Shown here: in pieces, positions 23,619 through 35,431 of the stretch
How positions within the stretch are numbered: the stretch's first letter is position 1
Layout: the number at the start of each line of letters is the position of its first letter
DNA from: Galaxea fascicularis
Taxonomy: Eukaryota > Cnidaria > Anthozoa > Scleractinia > Euphylliidae
DNA: 64,000 nucleotides
NCBI GenBank assembly: GCA_948470475.1
Contig: OX419338.1
Location: 21,750,640-21,814,639 of the forward strand
Direction: 5' to 3'
Notes under the pieces: generated by a model
Told to the model about the DNA's origin: nothing
Databases searched by the model: none
What the model saw: the letters and a program-made list of their open reading frames with translations, nothing else
Position numbers and translations under genes: made by a program

Positions 23619-23625
23619 ACTTGCA

Positions 23626-24784
23626 GCATTTAATCTCCTGGATAAACGTCAACCCCGTATGAACTTATCCTAACTTTCATTTAAATGCTGCTTTAGATCA
23701 AACCTATTTAATACTCGTTACCTCTCCAAGTGCAATAGAACGCTGCACCAATGTCGCACTTCATCGATATGTGACAGGTGATGTACACCTTTTACTTATA
23801 TACCATCGCAAGTCTTGGTCATTAAGACGTGAAGACTACCTTGCTCAATTAAAAATGAGACTTGCTGATACCCTGGGGTACATTTGTAAAGTTCTGTGTG
23901 AAATCATTGCAAGACTAAGCGCAGTTTTAGCAAACTGTAGTTTATATTTTATTCTGTCGATAAGAATAGCATCAACAAATATTTACACTACTTCAAGCTT
24001 TGGCCGTTAAAGAAGCTTCTCTAAGCCCGACGATGAAACTACTATTAGCATTGTTAATCAAGATTGGTAGCTTTCAAAACTTTCTGCTAAAAATTTCCTG
24101 TAGCATTGAAGAACGACTATCCTTGGGCTTATTTTCGGATACGATATGACATATTTCCGCTGTCATCATTGTTTGTGGCGTGTCAAAACAAATGAAAGAA
24201 CGAATAAGAAAGAAAGACTACTGTGTGCCCTTAGACAAATTAAATTAAATTGTCAAAAATTCTCCTGCCTTCTTTTAAGTAATGCCGGTCTGATGAGAAA
24301 CAGAAACGCTAAGAGGTCTTTAAAAGTTTGAATTAATTAACATATAAGAAAGGGGTTATGACGAACTCACTTTGTTGAGGTTGATATTAAGGTTTAGAAA
24401 AAAAAAACACGTCTAAGATTATTTCTTCGGCCTCACCCTTATTTATTTTCGATGCAATTGGAAAAAAAGTAAAGAGATGAAAAAAGACAAAAAGAGACAC
24501 TTGCACACCTGCCCGGCTTTGGTTCTTGTTAATACTGTAAGCAGTGTTAACACTGTTTTGGGTTTGTTTGTTGGTCCCAGTATACGTACTAATGGCCCAT
24601 AAAGTCACATCTAACCAGTACAATTGGAAATTGTATTGATACAGTATTGGCACATTTCCCGCACAAGCTGATTCACTTGACGGTATTCCTTAGAGGTCTA
24701 AAAGCAGACTTCCGCCGAAATTCTAACCCAGAAAACAATCGCTAAGCAAATAAATGAGGTAATGCTTGGACAGCGACGGTTACG
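23626..24784. other. No gene recognised
   Basis: AT-rich sequence with only short ORFs (for example 23771-24010 plus) that lack motifs or splice context. Nothing assigned. Confidence 0.4.
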
Positions 24785-26010
24785 GACAATTGTCCCTGCC
24801 GAACGTCGATCAACTATACAATTGCCAAATCTATTTTAGTTACGTGGAACCTGTTCATCCTTTATCAGTAGAAAACCCCCAGGAAAAATTGGTCGTAGAG
24901 TACTTGAGTGTTAATGGCTTCATCACGAATCAGAGTTAGTGAGCCCCAGCCCAAGACCAAGACTAAGAACCAACGATTGACAAATTAAAGACAAATCGAA
25001 CCAGTTATTCCGTGGAAAGCCTTCTGATAGTTTCTCCTGAATGGCAATTGTATTGTATTGTATGTGGTGATCTAGGTGGATCTCGTCAATTTTTCCAAAA
25101 TGGAAACCTTTGTGTTCAAATGAACAATTGCTAGCTATCCTTTCTCGGTCTGAACCGAAGATGGATCTTACATGATCGCAAATAAACTATTATATATATT
25201 GTTCCAAACCTCCCTAGTCCCCTCAACAGCCAATAACAAAATACTTTTGCTAAACATGTTATTTCGTTGGGCCTGTGAAATGTTTGCTCACCGCTTACAA
25301 TTACTTTCCTTTATACCGTAACGTTTGATACAGAGCAACTTAACATTTCATCTAGGTGCGTTCAAAACAGATTATTAGTTCATTTCCTAAACAAGCGTGC
25401 GTGGGATCATACATTAATTATGATTTACGTACTCCAGTTTTTTGCCACCGATTCCTCCCAGGGCCGGTCTGTCTGAACTGACTTAATACTTGAGCTATTT
25501 TTTAGAACAATGAGTGGGGTATTACACATTCTTGTCGGTGACGCAGGTGTCTGGCCTGTGACAGGTGTTTTATCTGCTCCAAACCTTTCCAGTATTACTT
25601 TATTTTTGTATCAGATTTTAGCAAATACATGATGAAATTTACATCAAATGAACATTAAAAAACGAAATAAAATCTAGAAGGTTTATTAGACTGAATCTAG
25701 ATTTAAATATTACTTCTGCGCCACTCTAAATTAAATTATGCTCTGTTTCCGTTTTGTTTCAACTTTACTTAGCAATTTTTTTTAATTAAATGAGCTCGAA
25801 CGCCATTCAACAAATAATAAGTGCTTGAATATTATTTTACTCCCTTTAACGTATATTTTTAGAAAACCTTTACTAAATTTAAATCTCTGTTAAAATATCT
25901 CACACGCAGAACGTCTTTCCAGTATGCGGTTGAGGGTATATCGGTAATGTACATTGCATCATTCTTGGATTTCTCGTGTCATCTGTGCTGTCATCTTTGC
26001 TTGCCGACTT
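24785..26010. repeat. Segmental duplication, copy 2 (upstream of gene B)
   Basis: Diverged partner of 20120-21330 in the same orientation (landmarks listed there). TGCTGTCATCTTTGCTTGCC and an adjacent CTGCTTGCCGACTTAATG duplication at 25990-26035 mark its right end. It lies about 0.5 kb before the gene B TATA box, so it may be an old duplication of gene B flanking DNA. Confidence 0.65.
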
Positions 26011-26450
26011 AATGTCTGCTTGCCGACTTAATGCCAGAGATCAAAGTTTCCTTTATTAAACAAAACAATAACCATGGTGACAAACAATAAATATTTCCTC
26101 TATGGGTAGTATACTGCCAAGTTGATATGTTTGGAGTTCACTATGAGGCGCAAAGTAAACTTGTTTGAGAATGTAACATGTTAGGACTCATCAACGCTAG
26201 AGCTTCTGACCAAACTGTCACAGTTTATATAGTTGGCTTCACAAACTGAGACTTCGTTCTGTCGGCATCTTATGAAGCTCCGGCTTCAGAAGGGTATCCA
26301 AAATAGAAGTGATTTCTGTTCTAGAATATTGCTGATTTTTAAAATAATTCGCAAGTGTTGTTTTGTGTTTCCGTAAGTACGCATTGCGTAAAAGCCATTA
26401 TCTGAGTTCTCAGTACTTTTATAAACGACTTTTGTCATTCTACCTGAGCC

Positions 26451-26457
26451 TATAAAT
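26451..26457 (+). promoter_or_regulatory. TATA box of gene B
   Basis: CCTATAAATTGCGGA, 77 bp before the ATG at 26534. Gene C has the near-identical CGTATAAATTGCAGA, so TATAAATTGC is conserved between the two promoters. A start site about 30 bp downstream would leave a 5' UTR of about 50 nt. Confidence 0.7.
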
Positions 26458-26533
26458 TGCGGAGGAGTGCACGACTAAATCATTTAAAGTCGAAGAAGCT
26501 TGCAGGAATAGTCTTAACAGAAAATATCCTAAA

Positions 26534-29500
26534 ATGGCTTCTAGAATATTGCTTTTTCTTTGTCTTGTTGCTCTGTTGAGACCACTTTGGAGTTTGCCTC
26601 TGCCATTATCAGATGGTAAGATTTAACTTCTTTAACATTTGCGAACTTTCTTCTTCAATAATTGCCCGATATCGAATTAAGGGCAACGGTTTTTTTCTCG
26701 AAAGTTCAACTGATTAATATTCTAAACGTGAGAAGGAACTTATCACTTTGATTTGTTGACTGTTAATTGTAATTTAGCGTGAACATTGTTGTAGTTTAGC
26801 ATTACTATATAAGTACTGGTATTTTCTTTCCCTTCAGCGTCACTTATAGGATTCAAAACAATCTATCTCTTCCTTTCAAACGTCCGAGTCGTTTAGGACA
26901 GGGGATACGCCACTGTTACTTCACTTTTGGATCAGTCTGCATTGTTCCAATGATATGCAACTCTTTCCATGTCCGATAATTTTCCTAGTGTTATTTGAAT
27001 GGCTTAGAAGATCACTTACTCCAGTCGTTACGTATTTATGACAGCTTTCATCCCGGTTACAGGAATTATTGAACTGGTATCATACCATCTTTCGCAGCTT
27101 GTAATTAGAGTACTTTAACCAGAACTATAGCGTCTTTGTTTGCCTCGGAGCAGTTTCACTATTTGCCAGAACACGGTGCTATACAATGCAAAGTTTAAGA
27201 ACCTTAACGTTTCGCCAATACGTGTGGTTAGGAATATTGTTCCAGAGTTGATTCCTCAGTTTGACTTTTTTGTTCAGGTTCTAACTATTGTGCAGCAATA
27301 AAACAGTTACTCCACTCAAGGTTGCTGCAGACCCCGTACCAAACAAAGCTTTACGGGCCACGTTTGCCATTTACATTTGATATCCATTGCGCCCCTGTCG
27401 AACAATTCCTAAATGCAGATAAATGATATTAGGACATCCCTTTGCAACCAGGTACATTCTGTAGTATCGAGGTTAAGGCTGAGTTCACACTTGGTGCCCG
27501 GACACGATTCCGGAGTACGGTACTCAATGGGCACTAATGTGAACACACTCTTTTTTCAAGTACCCATGCCAGAATTTGCGCTCGGAACCAGTACCTGAGT
27601 ATAAGGTCGAGACCTTGTATTAAAGAAATAAAGTGGGCGCCGGTTTCCTGTACACATAATCCACCCATTTTCATTTTTTTCGGGACACGCTGTGAGCGAC
27701 GTATGGATTCTTCTTGATAAATTTTATATGTATGTTCACAATTTCGTTCGGGGAAAAACGACTGATTTTCACAGCACGAAAAAGCAACTTATTTTCCTGT
27801 AAAGCCAACGTAATGTTACCGTAATTCCTTACTTTAAGTAAATTAACGCAACTGTCCTAAAATGTAAACTTGAACTTTACGCTCCTTTACGTTGCAACGT
27901 AAGTCCTAATAAGTGTCTCCCTTTACGGAACTTTAATGTTACGTAAAGCTGTGTTATATTTACAGATTTACACTGGTTTTACACAGTCTAAAGTTTGCCT
28001 TTAAAAAGCTTTACAGAACTCCATAAAGCTGTTAATGGTCCCATCTACCGCGGGTTACTGTTGAGTAAAGCTGCTGTAATGAAGCCATTTTTTCGTTTTC
28101 ACGTGATTACGAAAATTTATCTAGCTCATGGCGAAATGCGCGTTCCCGCCGTAAAGCTCGCTCGCAGAACAAAATGGCTGCCCCTATATGACTTTGAATT
28201 TGTGTTAAAATAGGAGATCTTCATCAATATGTCTGTTCTCCTAAGTTATACCTTAGGAGGCTTTTAGGGCTGAAGATTCCCTCGTGAATCCGGCCTCAGG
28301 ATAAGGACATTCCTGGTTACTAACCTACCCCGCTATCTTTCAATTACTGCTTAATAGGGAAAGACAATACGAAAGGCGGGGACGATAAAGGAGATGACAG
28401 TGGTGATGGCGATGACAGTGTTAGTGACACTGCTGATGACGGCGGTCGTGATAGTGGTGATGACAGCGGTGACGATAATGAGAAAGATGACGACAAAAAT
28501 GATGACAGTGGTGATGATAGCAGTGATGAAGGGGTTGATGACAGTGGTGATGACAAAAAAGACGACAAAGATGAAGACGGTGGTGAAGACAGAGGTGACG
28601 ACAGTGGTAATGGCAGTGATGATGACAAGAATGACGACAGTGGTGATGGCAAACATGACGACAAAGATGGTGACAGTGGTGATGACGAAGATGGCGAGAG
28701 TGGTGATAACAAAGATGGCAAGAGTAGTGATGACAGTGGTGATGACAAAGATGATGACAAGGATTATGACAGTAGTGGTGACAAAGATGACGACAAAGAT
28801 GGAGATAGTGGTGATGACAGTGGTGACGAGAGTGGTGATGACAAATATGATGACAGTGGTGATGACAGTGTTGATGACAAAGATGAAAACAAGGATGAAG
28901 ACCGTGGTGATGACAGTAGTGACGACATTGGTGATGACAGCGGTGATGACAGTGGTGACGATAGTGGTGATGGCGGTGGTGATGACAAAGAAGAAAAGAG
29001 TAGTGATGACAGTGTTGGTGACAGTGGTGATGACAGCGGTGCCGACAGTGGTGACGATAGTGGTGATGACAAAGAAGAAAAGAGTAGTGATGACAGTGTT
29101 GGTGACAGTGGTGATGACAGGGGTGACGACAGTGGTGACGATAGTGGTGATGGCAGTGGTGATGACAATGATGAAAAGAGTAGTGATGACAGTGGTGATG
29201 ATAAAGAAGATGACAAGGATGATGACAGTGGTGATGACGAAGATGACGACAGTGGTGATGAGAGCGGTGACGACAATGGTAATGATAGTGGTGATGACAA
29301 AGATGACAGGAGTAGTGATGACAGTGGTGATGATAAAGAAGAAAAGAGTAGTGATGACAGTGTTGGTGACAGTGGTGATGACAGCGGTGACGACAGTGGT
29401 GATGGCAGTGGTGATGACAAAGACGAAAAGAGTAGTGATGACAGCGGTGACGATAGAGGTGATGGTAGTGGTGATGACAATGATGAAAAGAGTAGTGATG

Positions 29501-30849
29501 ACAGTGGTGATGATAAAGATGATGACAAGTATGATGACAGTGTTGATGACGACAGTGGTGATGAGAGCGGTGACGACAATGGTAATGATAGTGGTGATGA
29601 CAAAGATGACAGGAGTAGTGATGACAGTGGTGATGATAAAGATGATGACAAGGCTGATGACAGTGGTGATGACAGAGATGACGATAGTGGTGATGACAAC
29701 GGTGACGACAGTGGTAATGATAGTGGTGATGACAGTGGTGGTGACAAAGATGACGACAAAGATGACGACAGTGGTGATGACAGCGGTGACGAAAGTGGTG
29801 ATGACAAATATGGCGACAGTGGTGATGACAGTGTTGATGACAACAAGGATGAAGACAGTGGTGATGACAGCAGTGACAACAGTGATGATGACAGTGGTGA
29901 TAACGGTGGCGATGACAAAGATGACGAGAATGATGATGACGGTGGCTATGACAAAGGTGACGTCAAGGATGATGACAGTGGCGATGACAGTGGTGATGAC
30001 AAAGATGGGTCCAGTGGTGATCAAAGGGGTGATAACAGTGGTGAGGACAGTGGTAATGACAGAGGTGATGACACAGATGGGGACAGCAGTGATGACAGTG
30101 GTGACGACAAAGATAACGACAAATATGACGACAAGGATGGTGACAGTGGTGATGACAAAAATGATGGCAAAGATGGTGACAGTGGTGATTACAGCGGTGA
30201 GGACAGTGGTGATCGCAAAGCTGACGACAAAGATGGGGACAGTGGCAATGACGGTGATCACAAAGATGACGATAAAGATGGGGACAGTGGTGATCAAAAT
30301 GTTAATGACACTGGCGACAACAGTGGTGATGACGAAGATGACGACAAAGATGGGAACAGTGGTGACGACAGTGGTGACGACAAGGATGATGACAAAGATC
30401 ATAACGGTGGTGATGAGAGGCATGGGGATAGTGGTGATGAAAGCGGTGATGACAGCGGTGAGGACAGTGGTAATGACAAAGAGGACGGCACAGATGGGGA
30501 CAGCGGTGATGACAGTGGTGATGACAAAGATGATGACAAAGGTAATGATAGTGGTGATGATAGTGGTGATGACAGTGGCGATAATAGTGGTGATAGCATT
30601 GGCGATAACAGTGGTGATGAAAAAGAAGATTTCAGCGCCGATGACAGTGGTGACGACAGTGGTGATGACAGAGGTGATAATAGTGGAGGCGAGAGTGGTG
30701 ACATTGACGATCAAGTTTTATTCCTGAATAGTGCCGAAGGAGATCACTTGATTTCATCTGGTGTATCAACATTTAATGGACAATGTGCTAGCGTGTGTAT
30801 GAGTATAATAACATGCTTTTTGTGCAGCTTAATATATTGCGTCATTTAA
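26534..30849 (+). CDS. Secreted Asp-rich acidic protein, gene B (2 exons)
   Basis: Exon 1 is 26534-26615 (82 bp), donor GATG|GTAAGA. Exon 2 is 28358-30849, acceptor TTAATAG|GGAAAG after a pyrimidine-rich run. The join is phase 1 and the frame is open to TAA at 30847, giving 857 aa; I read every codon. Residues 1-20 are a signal peptide followed by SLPLP. About 780 residues follow of DDSGDD, DDKDDDK and SSDDS repeats; 89 of the first 200 repeat residues counted are Asp. Seven RGD tripeptides occur. The tail leaves the repeat (VLFLNSAEGDHLISSG) and ends in a Cys-rich hydrophobic segment, consistent with a GPI signal or membrane anchor. Exon 2 has no in-frame ATG before 30799, so only splicing gives a start. 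Likely an extracellular calcium-binding matrix protein of the coral acid-rich class (inferred). A possible poly(A) signal is at 31308. Confidence 0.88.
28381..30700 (+). repeat. Coding minisatellite of gene B
   Basis: Imperfect GATGACAGTGGT-type 12-nt units are organised into higher-order repeats. An 84-bp unit (28981 and 29065, GATGACAAAGAAGAAAAGAG) and a 312-bp unit (29161 and 29473, GATGACAATGATGAAAAGAG) are both multiples of three and keep the frame. Serine codons are almost all AGT/AGC, as expected from expansion by slippage or unequal exchange. Confidence 0.9.
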
Positions 30850-31989
30850 GTCGTGAAATTGGGGCAAATTTAGGATATACTCATACGAAAACTTGAAGAC
30901 TGTCTGATTTTAAGACTTTGCTAAGTTTGAGCTGGCTTCAAATTCAAAGTTTTTATGATTTGATATGTTGGAACAGAATTTATGTTACTTTCATAACTAC
31001 TTATTACTGCCTATTAATGGCATACATTTCACAACCCAGAGGAGTCACGGAGTATTTATTCCTAATTGTGTATTATAATTACGAGCCCACAAAATGACCA
31101 GTTCCTGAGTTGGTAGAGTACTGCACCGGTATCGAAATGGTCATGTGTTCGACTCCCGTACAAGCCTGAACAATTTCAGGCTTTATCTTCACTACCGCTC
31201 AAGAAGTGTTCATGACTGCGATGGTCAAATACATCTTCAGTAAGTTATTCGGTTAATGGAAAAGAAAATATGTTATTTTTCCAATTATTGATGGAATCAA
31301 AATGTTAATAAATATGATATTTTTCTTTAAAGACTATTTGAAATTTTAATCTATTTTACAATGACTTTTCATGGCAATATAGAAACATTTCCCTGACTAA
31401 GTCAAACTATATATTTTCGGATGTTATATTTTGCACAAGTAGTGATCTCTCAAACTTGAAGACTATTGCTTAATCGGCAGTACATGTTGTGTTTAGTAGC
31501 GTGTTCCAAACTCCTTCCGGGATTTTTCCTTCTACATAGCTTTGCCTACGCTTGCTGTCTCAGTCTCCCTTCCACGGCCGAAATTAAAGCTTTTATGGAA
31601 CTATTGCCTCCAGCGCCTACGACTGTATGTGATGACGATCACCTACGAACGCCTTGGGCTACCAAAGTCTTGAACTGTGAGAGGGTAATATGGAGTACCA
31701 ACGGGGGGGAAGCATCATCCCCCATTTCGCACATTTTAAACTCGTTCTCAGCCCCCGCAGCAACCTTATCTACATACTCTACTACAACTGCTCCATAATG
31801 CCAAAGAAAAGAAAAGCTGCATTTACCCTTCTTCCTTTTTTTTTTTTTTTACAAAACTAACTCAGTCTCCTCGGTGAAACGTTACGCAGCTTGGCTAAAC
31901 ATGTTATTCCAAGGCTGCACGAGTCCTTGGAAGGGCCATCGAAAGTCACTATTCTGCCAAATGTTTTCCTTCATGACATATTTGCTATG

Positions 31990-31990
<1 letters not shown>
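30850..31990. other. 3' flank of gene B; no further gene
   Basis: AATAAA at 31308-31313 is a possible poly(A) signal. A plus-strand ORF at 31466-31798 has no recognisable domain. A poly-T run lies at 31836-31850. Confidence 0.4.
31090..31166 (+). pseudogene. Decayed tRNA-like repeat
   Basis: CTGAGTTGGTAGAGTACTGC, then CACCGGTATCG and TGTTCGACTCCCG match the tRNA-like sequences at 23236/23480. It is followed by CAAGCCTGAACAATTTCAGG, the same hairpin flank. The acceptor stem is lost. Confidence 0.7.

Positions 31991-31991
<1 letters not shown>

Positions 31992-32054
<63 letters not shown>
31992..32054. repeat. (AT)n microsatellite
   Basis: About 31 uninterrupted AT units abut the left end of dispersed-repeat copy 2. 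Copy 1 also starts beside a short AT run (1900-1909). Confidence 0.95.
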
Positions 32055-32057
<3 letters not shown>

Positions 32058-35000
32058 GGCAAGCCTAAAACCCGAAGCATTTAAAGATATACTAATATCA
32101 ATGCCAGGATACGAGCCACGACTCCAGTAAAGACTTCTCTATTGTGATTATATTTTTTTTACTATTTTGCTGCAGAGTCACAGCTACTACCAAATCAAGT
32201 TGAAACGTACATTTTCGAAATATCATCAGCCTTTGTGGGTCAAGATACATGACTATGAGCATAAACGATTAACAAACTTTTGCTTCATCACAGTTTAACA
32301 AATACGTCTGAACAGTTCAAATGGCGTAAATCACAAAATGGTGTAAGTCACTAAACTAGATCAACTGTCCCAGTGTCCAACTTTTAAGTCCAACATCACA
32401 ACCGGTTATGTGCTTTTGCTGAGTCCTATATTTTCTAACATATGCATGTATCGGTGGCAGTTTAACCTGTCAAACCGAAATATTCCACAAAAAACAAAAT
32501 CATTATGGTAAAACCCGAAATTGGGTTCTCTTGGACACCACCCCTGATAAAAGAAGAAAAATACTTTGTTTGCCTTGTTTTGCACTGGGTTCATTTAAAT
32601 GACGTTTAGCAACATTAAACTACCATTAAATCAAAGACGCAATTTGTCATGTTTCAACATACTTAATCTGTCCCAAATGGGTATTGACATCTAATGATAA
32701 TTTAAAATCACGTAAAGGTATCGTAAATTTATGTCCTAATTTAAGGCTCGTTTAAACAGTCAGAAATATGCAATATTAAATAAATTAAGAAACTAAGTCG
32801 CCTTTAGTCACCTTGAATATACAAAACAAAAATGACTTTTCATGCCCGAAAAGTTGTCAAGTGTTTTGATTTCTCAAAGTCCCTAAACTTTCGAAGATAT
32901 TTCAAATGCCACAAATCCCTATTTTCTCCAAAGTTAAATGCTTCAAAGCATTAAACTTTCCAAGTAGTCTTAAAACCATGTTGAAAGATCAACTTTTTAG
33001 AAAAAGCAGATTGTGATTTCAACAATGATAAACTAGAAGGATTTTGCTCTAGCTGTGTAAAGACGATAGGAAACTGCCGGGAATGTCCTTTTTACCATGT
33101 CATCGAAAACATTGAGCGAAATGGACTTAACTTTTTTTTGAGAAAGGTGACTGTGACAGACTGATCAAACACAAGCCATAAATCAACTCAGGTGACCAAC
33201 TGCAAATCTCATAAGGTTGAGAATAAAATCCTTGCCTGCGAATAGAATTTTTGTGCTTTTCCTCGTTTGTATTTCGTTAATGTTATGTTGTGTTACTCTC
33301 ACTGATGGCGTGACAACAACCGGGTGAATGCTGAGGGGGTCATGAATAATTCAATGAGACTATACAGAAAAAAACCCGCGTATAAGAACCTGGATTTTTT
33401 AATTTAGCCTAAGCAGGTTCTTATATCAATTAATGGTACTTAAAGCAAATTTAGGCTACCAAGGTTCTTAAAATAGGTTCTTATATTTTCATAGGAGTTT
33501 CATTTAGATATATTATAAATATCACCTCATAATACATATCATTTATAACATAATACCTAAGGGCAGTACAGTGCAGATATGTCCTTAACAAAACATGTGT
33601 TCAAACAAACTCAGTCATAAATATAATCAGATGATGACCTTAATTCAGCAGTTTCTACCTATACACTTTTACAACAACTTCACTGATAAGAACCTAACTT
33701 AAAATTTTAGCCTAACAGGTTCTTAAAACCCAGGTTCTTATACAGGGGCTTTTGCTTTTCCCCTTACTGATGGTTTGATACACTGTTTTATCTTATACAA
33801 TCAAGGCATTCACTTCTGTTACTCATAGTGGTAAGAAGTGATTTTTCATCTCTCCCGTTCCATCCCTTTCTTCTGGGCATTCACTTTAGGCGTGTTTTGG
33901 GCCCTTGCCTTTTCTGGGCCTGGAAAAGTTTTCCAGTGGAAGTTTAAGTTAGGTTGGCCCAGTAAAACAAGCTTCAGGATATGCAGCACTATTTGTTTTA
34001 AGAAGTTGCGGTGTTCAAATGGGGGAAAAGCATAAATGATTTTATATATTCTTGACTTTCGATAAATTGTAAATATTGCAAACTACAAACTTTGACTACA
34101 AGTCGTGGCTGGTACTATTTTTGATATCATTGTTAATGATAACATCTGATTGGCAATAAAAACAGACAACAGATTTCTGAAAAACATTTGTCAGCCGTAA
34201 ACCTTGAACTAAAGAAGTAAACGTGTTTACTACAATTAGCCTTGAAAGTCTGCAATTTTTTACTGAGGGGACAACATATTGCTGGCATTTCCAATGCTAC
34301 AGTAGTTAAAAGTCGTGTTTACTTTTGATCTTTGCAAGAGATTTCCAACGGATTTCAAACGGAGTCGAGGAACTAAACCGTCCGGACTTCGCTTCGCGTC
34401 TCTGCTCAAAAAATGAGCGACAGCAGGAAAAACGAAGAGTTCTTGGATCCAAAATGAAATATTGGTTAGCAAACATTTGGAAAAAACACGAGCAGTTTTG
34501 AGTCCAAGCCAGTTTCCGATGAAAGCGAGAAAACGATGCCAAAGACAAGTAATAGCAACCAATTTTGTGCTCAAAAAAACTGAGCGAAAGCGGGAAAAGG
34601 AAGAGGTTTAGGATACAAAACGTTTGGAAAAGACACAGTCATTTATGAGTCCAAACCAATTTCAGATTAAAGCGCGATTAAAACAACAAAAGAAAGCAAA
34701 GAAAACAAAGAATGATGCGAATGCTTCTTCGACGTTTCTTGTAGTCAGAAATATAATTGGAAAAACAAGACAAATAACAAACATAACTCATGGCAACCAA
34801 GACAAACCGCTAATGATTTTCTTGACAGAAATGTCATATTATAAAAGACAGACAGGAGTACTAACCTGCGGACAGTTTAAGTCAGTCAGCAATCATTCGA
34901 TTCCGAACGCAGAACTTAAGCAGAAGCCGTCATTTCACACAAAAGCTAGTATTGCTTTGCTAAGCAGATAGAAACCTTAGGGGCCTTGATAGTTTTTCAC

Positions 35001-35153
35001 TGTTACCCTGTGTTACTTCCAATGTCTACCACTGAAGGAAGCTTCTTCAATTAGGGATTTTTAGGGGCAAAACCGTCCAGTTTAATACACAGCAACGTCT
35101 GATGACAGCACCTGAATGATTAAAACCTTGCCAAACCACACAATGTTTTCTCT
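32054..35153 (+). mobile_element. Dispersed repeat of unknown class, copy 2
   Basis: Second copy of 1910-4068, same orientation, same start and end landmarks. It is longer because about 0.8 kb (roughly 33236-34058, including a TIR element) is inserted relative to copy 1. Its right end is followed within about 10 bp by the LTR of the Gypsy element. No protein motif seen. Confidence 0.75.
33362..33759. mobile_element. TIR element related to 41187-41715
   Basis: Left end ACCCGCGTATAAGAACCTGG and right end CCCAGGTTCTTATACAGGGG are imperfect inverted repeats. Internal TAGCCTAA...GGTTCTTA segments recur. The same AAGAACCT-type ends bound 41187-41715. It is absent from dispersed-repeat copy 1, so it was inserted later. 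Non-autonomous; superfamily unknown. Confidence 0.7.
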
Positions 35154-35163
35154 CGCAGACCCG

Positions 35164-35279
35164 TGTGGTGTCAAGCCAACTGAAAGTAAACACAACGCCA
35201 TGCTTGCGTTCCAGTGATTTTACTAGCTCACGTGTTTTTTAATACATGCGCATAATTATGACTGATTAACGACATTACA
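35164..35279 (-). repeat. 3' LTR of the Gypsy element
   Basis: On plus it starts TGTGGTGT and ends GACATTACA. It aligns to 46869-46976 with small indels, best over AGCCAACTGAAAGTAAACAC. The purine-rich AAGAAGAGGAGGGA (minus) lies directly before its start, as a polypurine tract should. Confidence 0.8.
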
Positions 35280-35431
35280 TCCCTCCTCTTCTTGGGATGG
35301 AAACAAGCTTACTTCAACACTCAACAGTGTAGCATGCTTATCAAAACAAAAACATGTTCGCCTGAAAAACAGTTCCTTGAATATCAACACTTAGAAATCT
35401 ATTTAGGCAGAGTGAACTAGTTTTCTTTAAA

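Larger units (their letters stand above)
23163..23625. repeat. Large inverted repeat around two tRNA-like genes
   Basis: Arms 23163-23325 and 23460-23625 are reverse complements of each other with very few differences. The spacer is about 134 bp. Each arm contains a 72-nt tRNA-like sequence plus its flanks, including the CCTGATTTTTTCAGGC hairpin and a TGCGATGATCACTCTTCACT stretch. A second copy of that last stretch flanks the minus-strand unit at 23340-23370, so the unit also has its own inverted flanks. The unit is related to 21659 and 31090. Confidence 0.85.

Noticed and set aside
28351..30714. Long minus-strand ORF (787 codons of Ile/Thr/Val) and a plus-strand ORF in another frame across gene B
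   Set aside because: They arise from the GAT-GAC-AGT-GGT repeat, which has no stops in several frames. Only the Asp-rich frame connects in phase to a signal-peptide exon and ends in a non-repeat tail.
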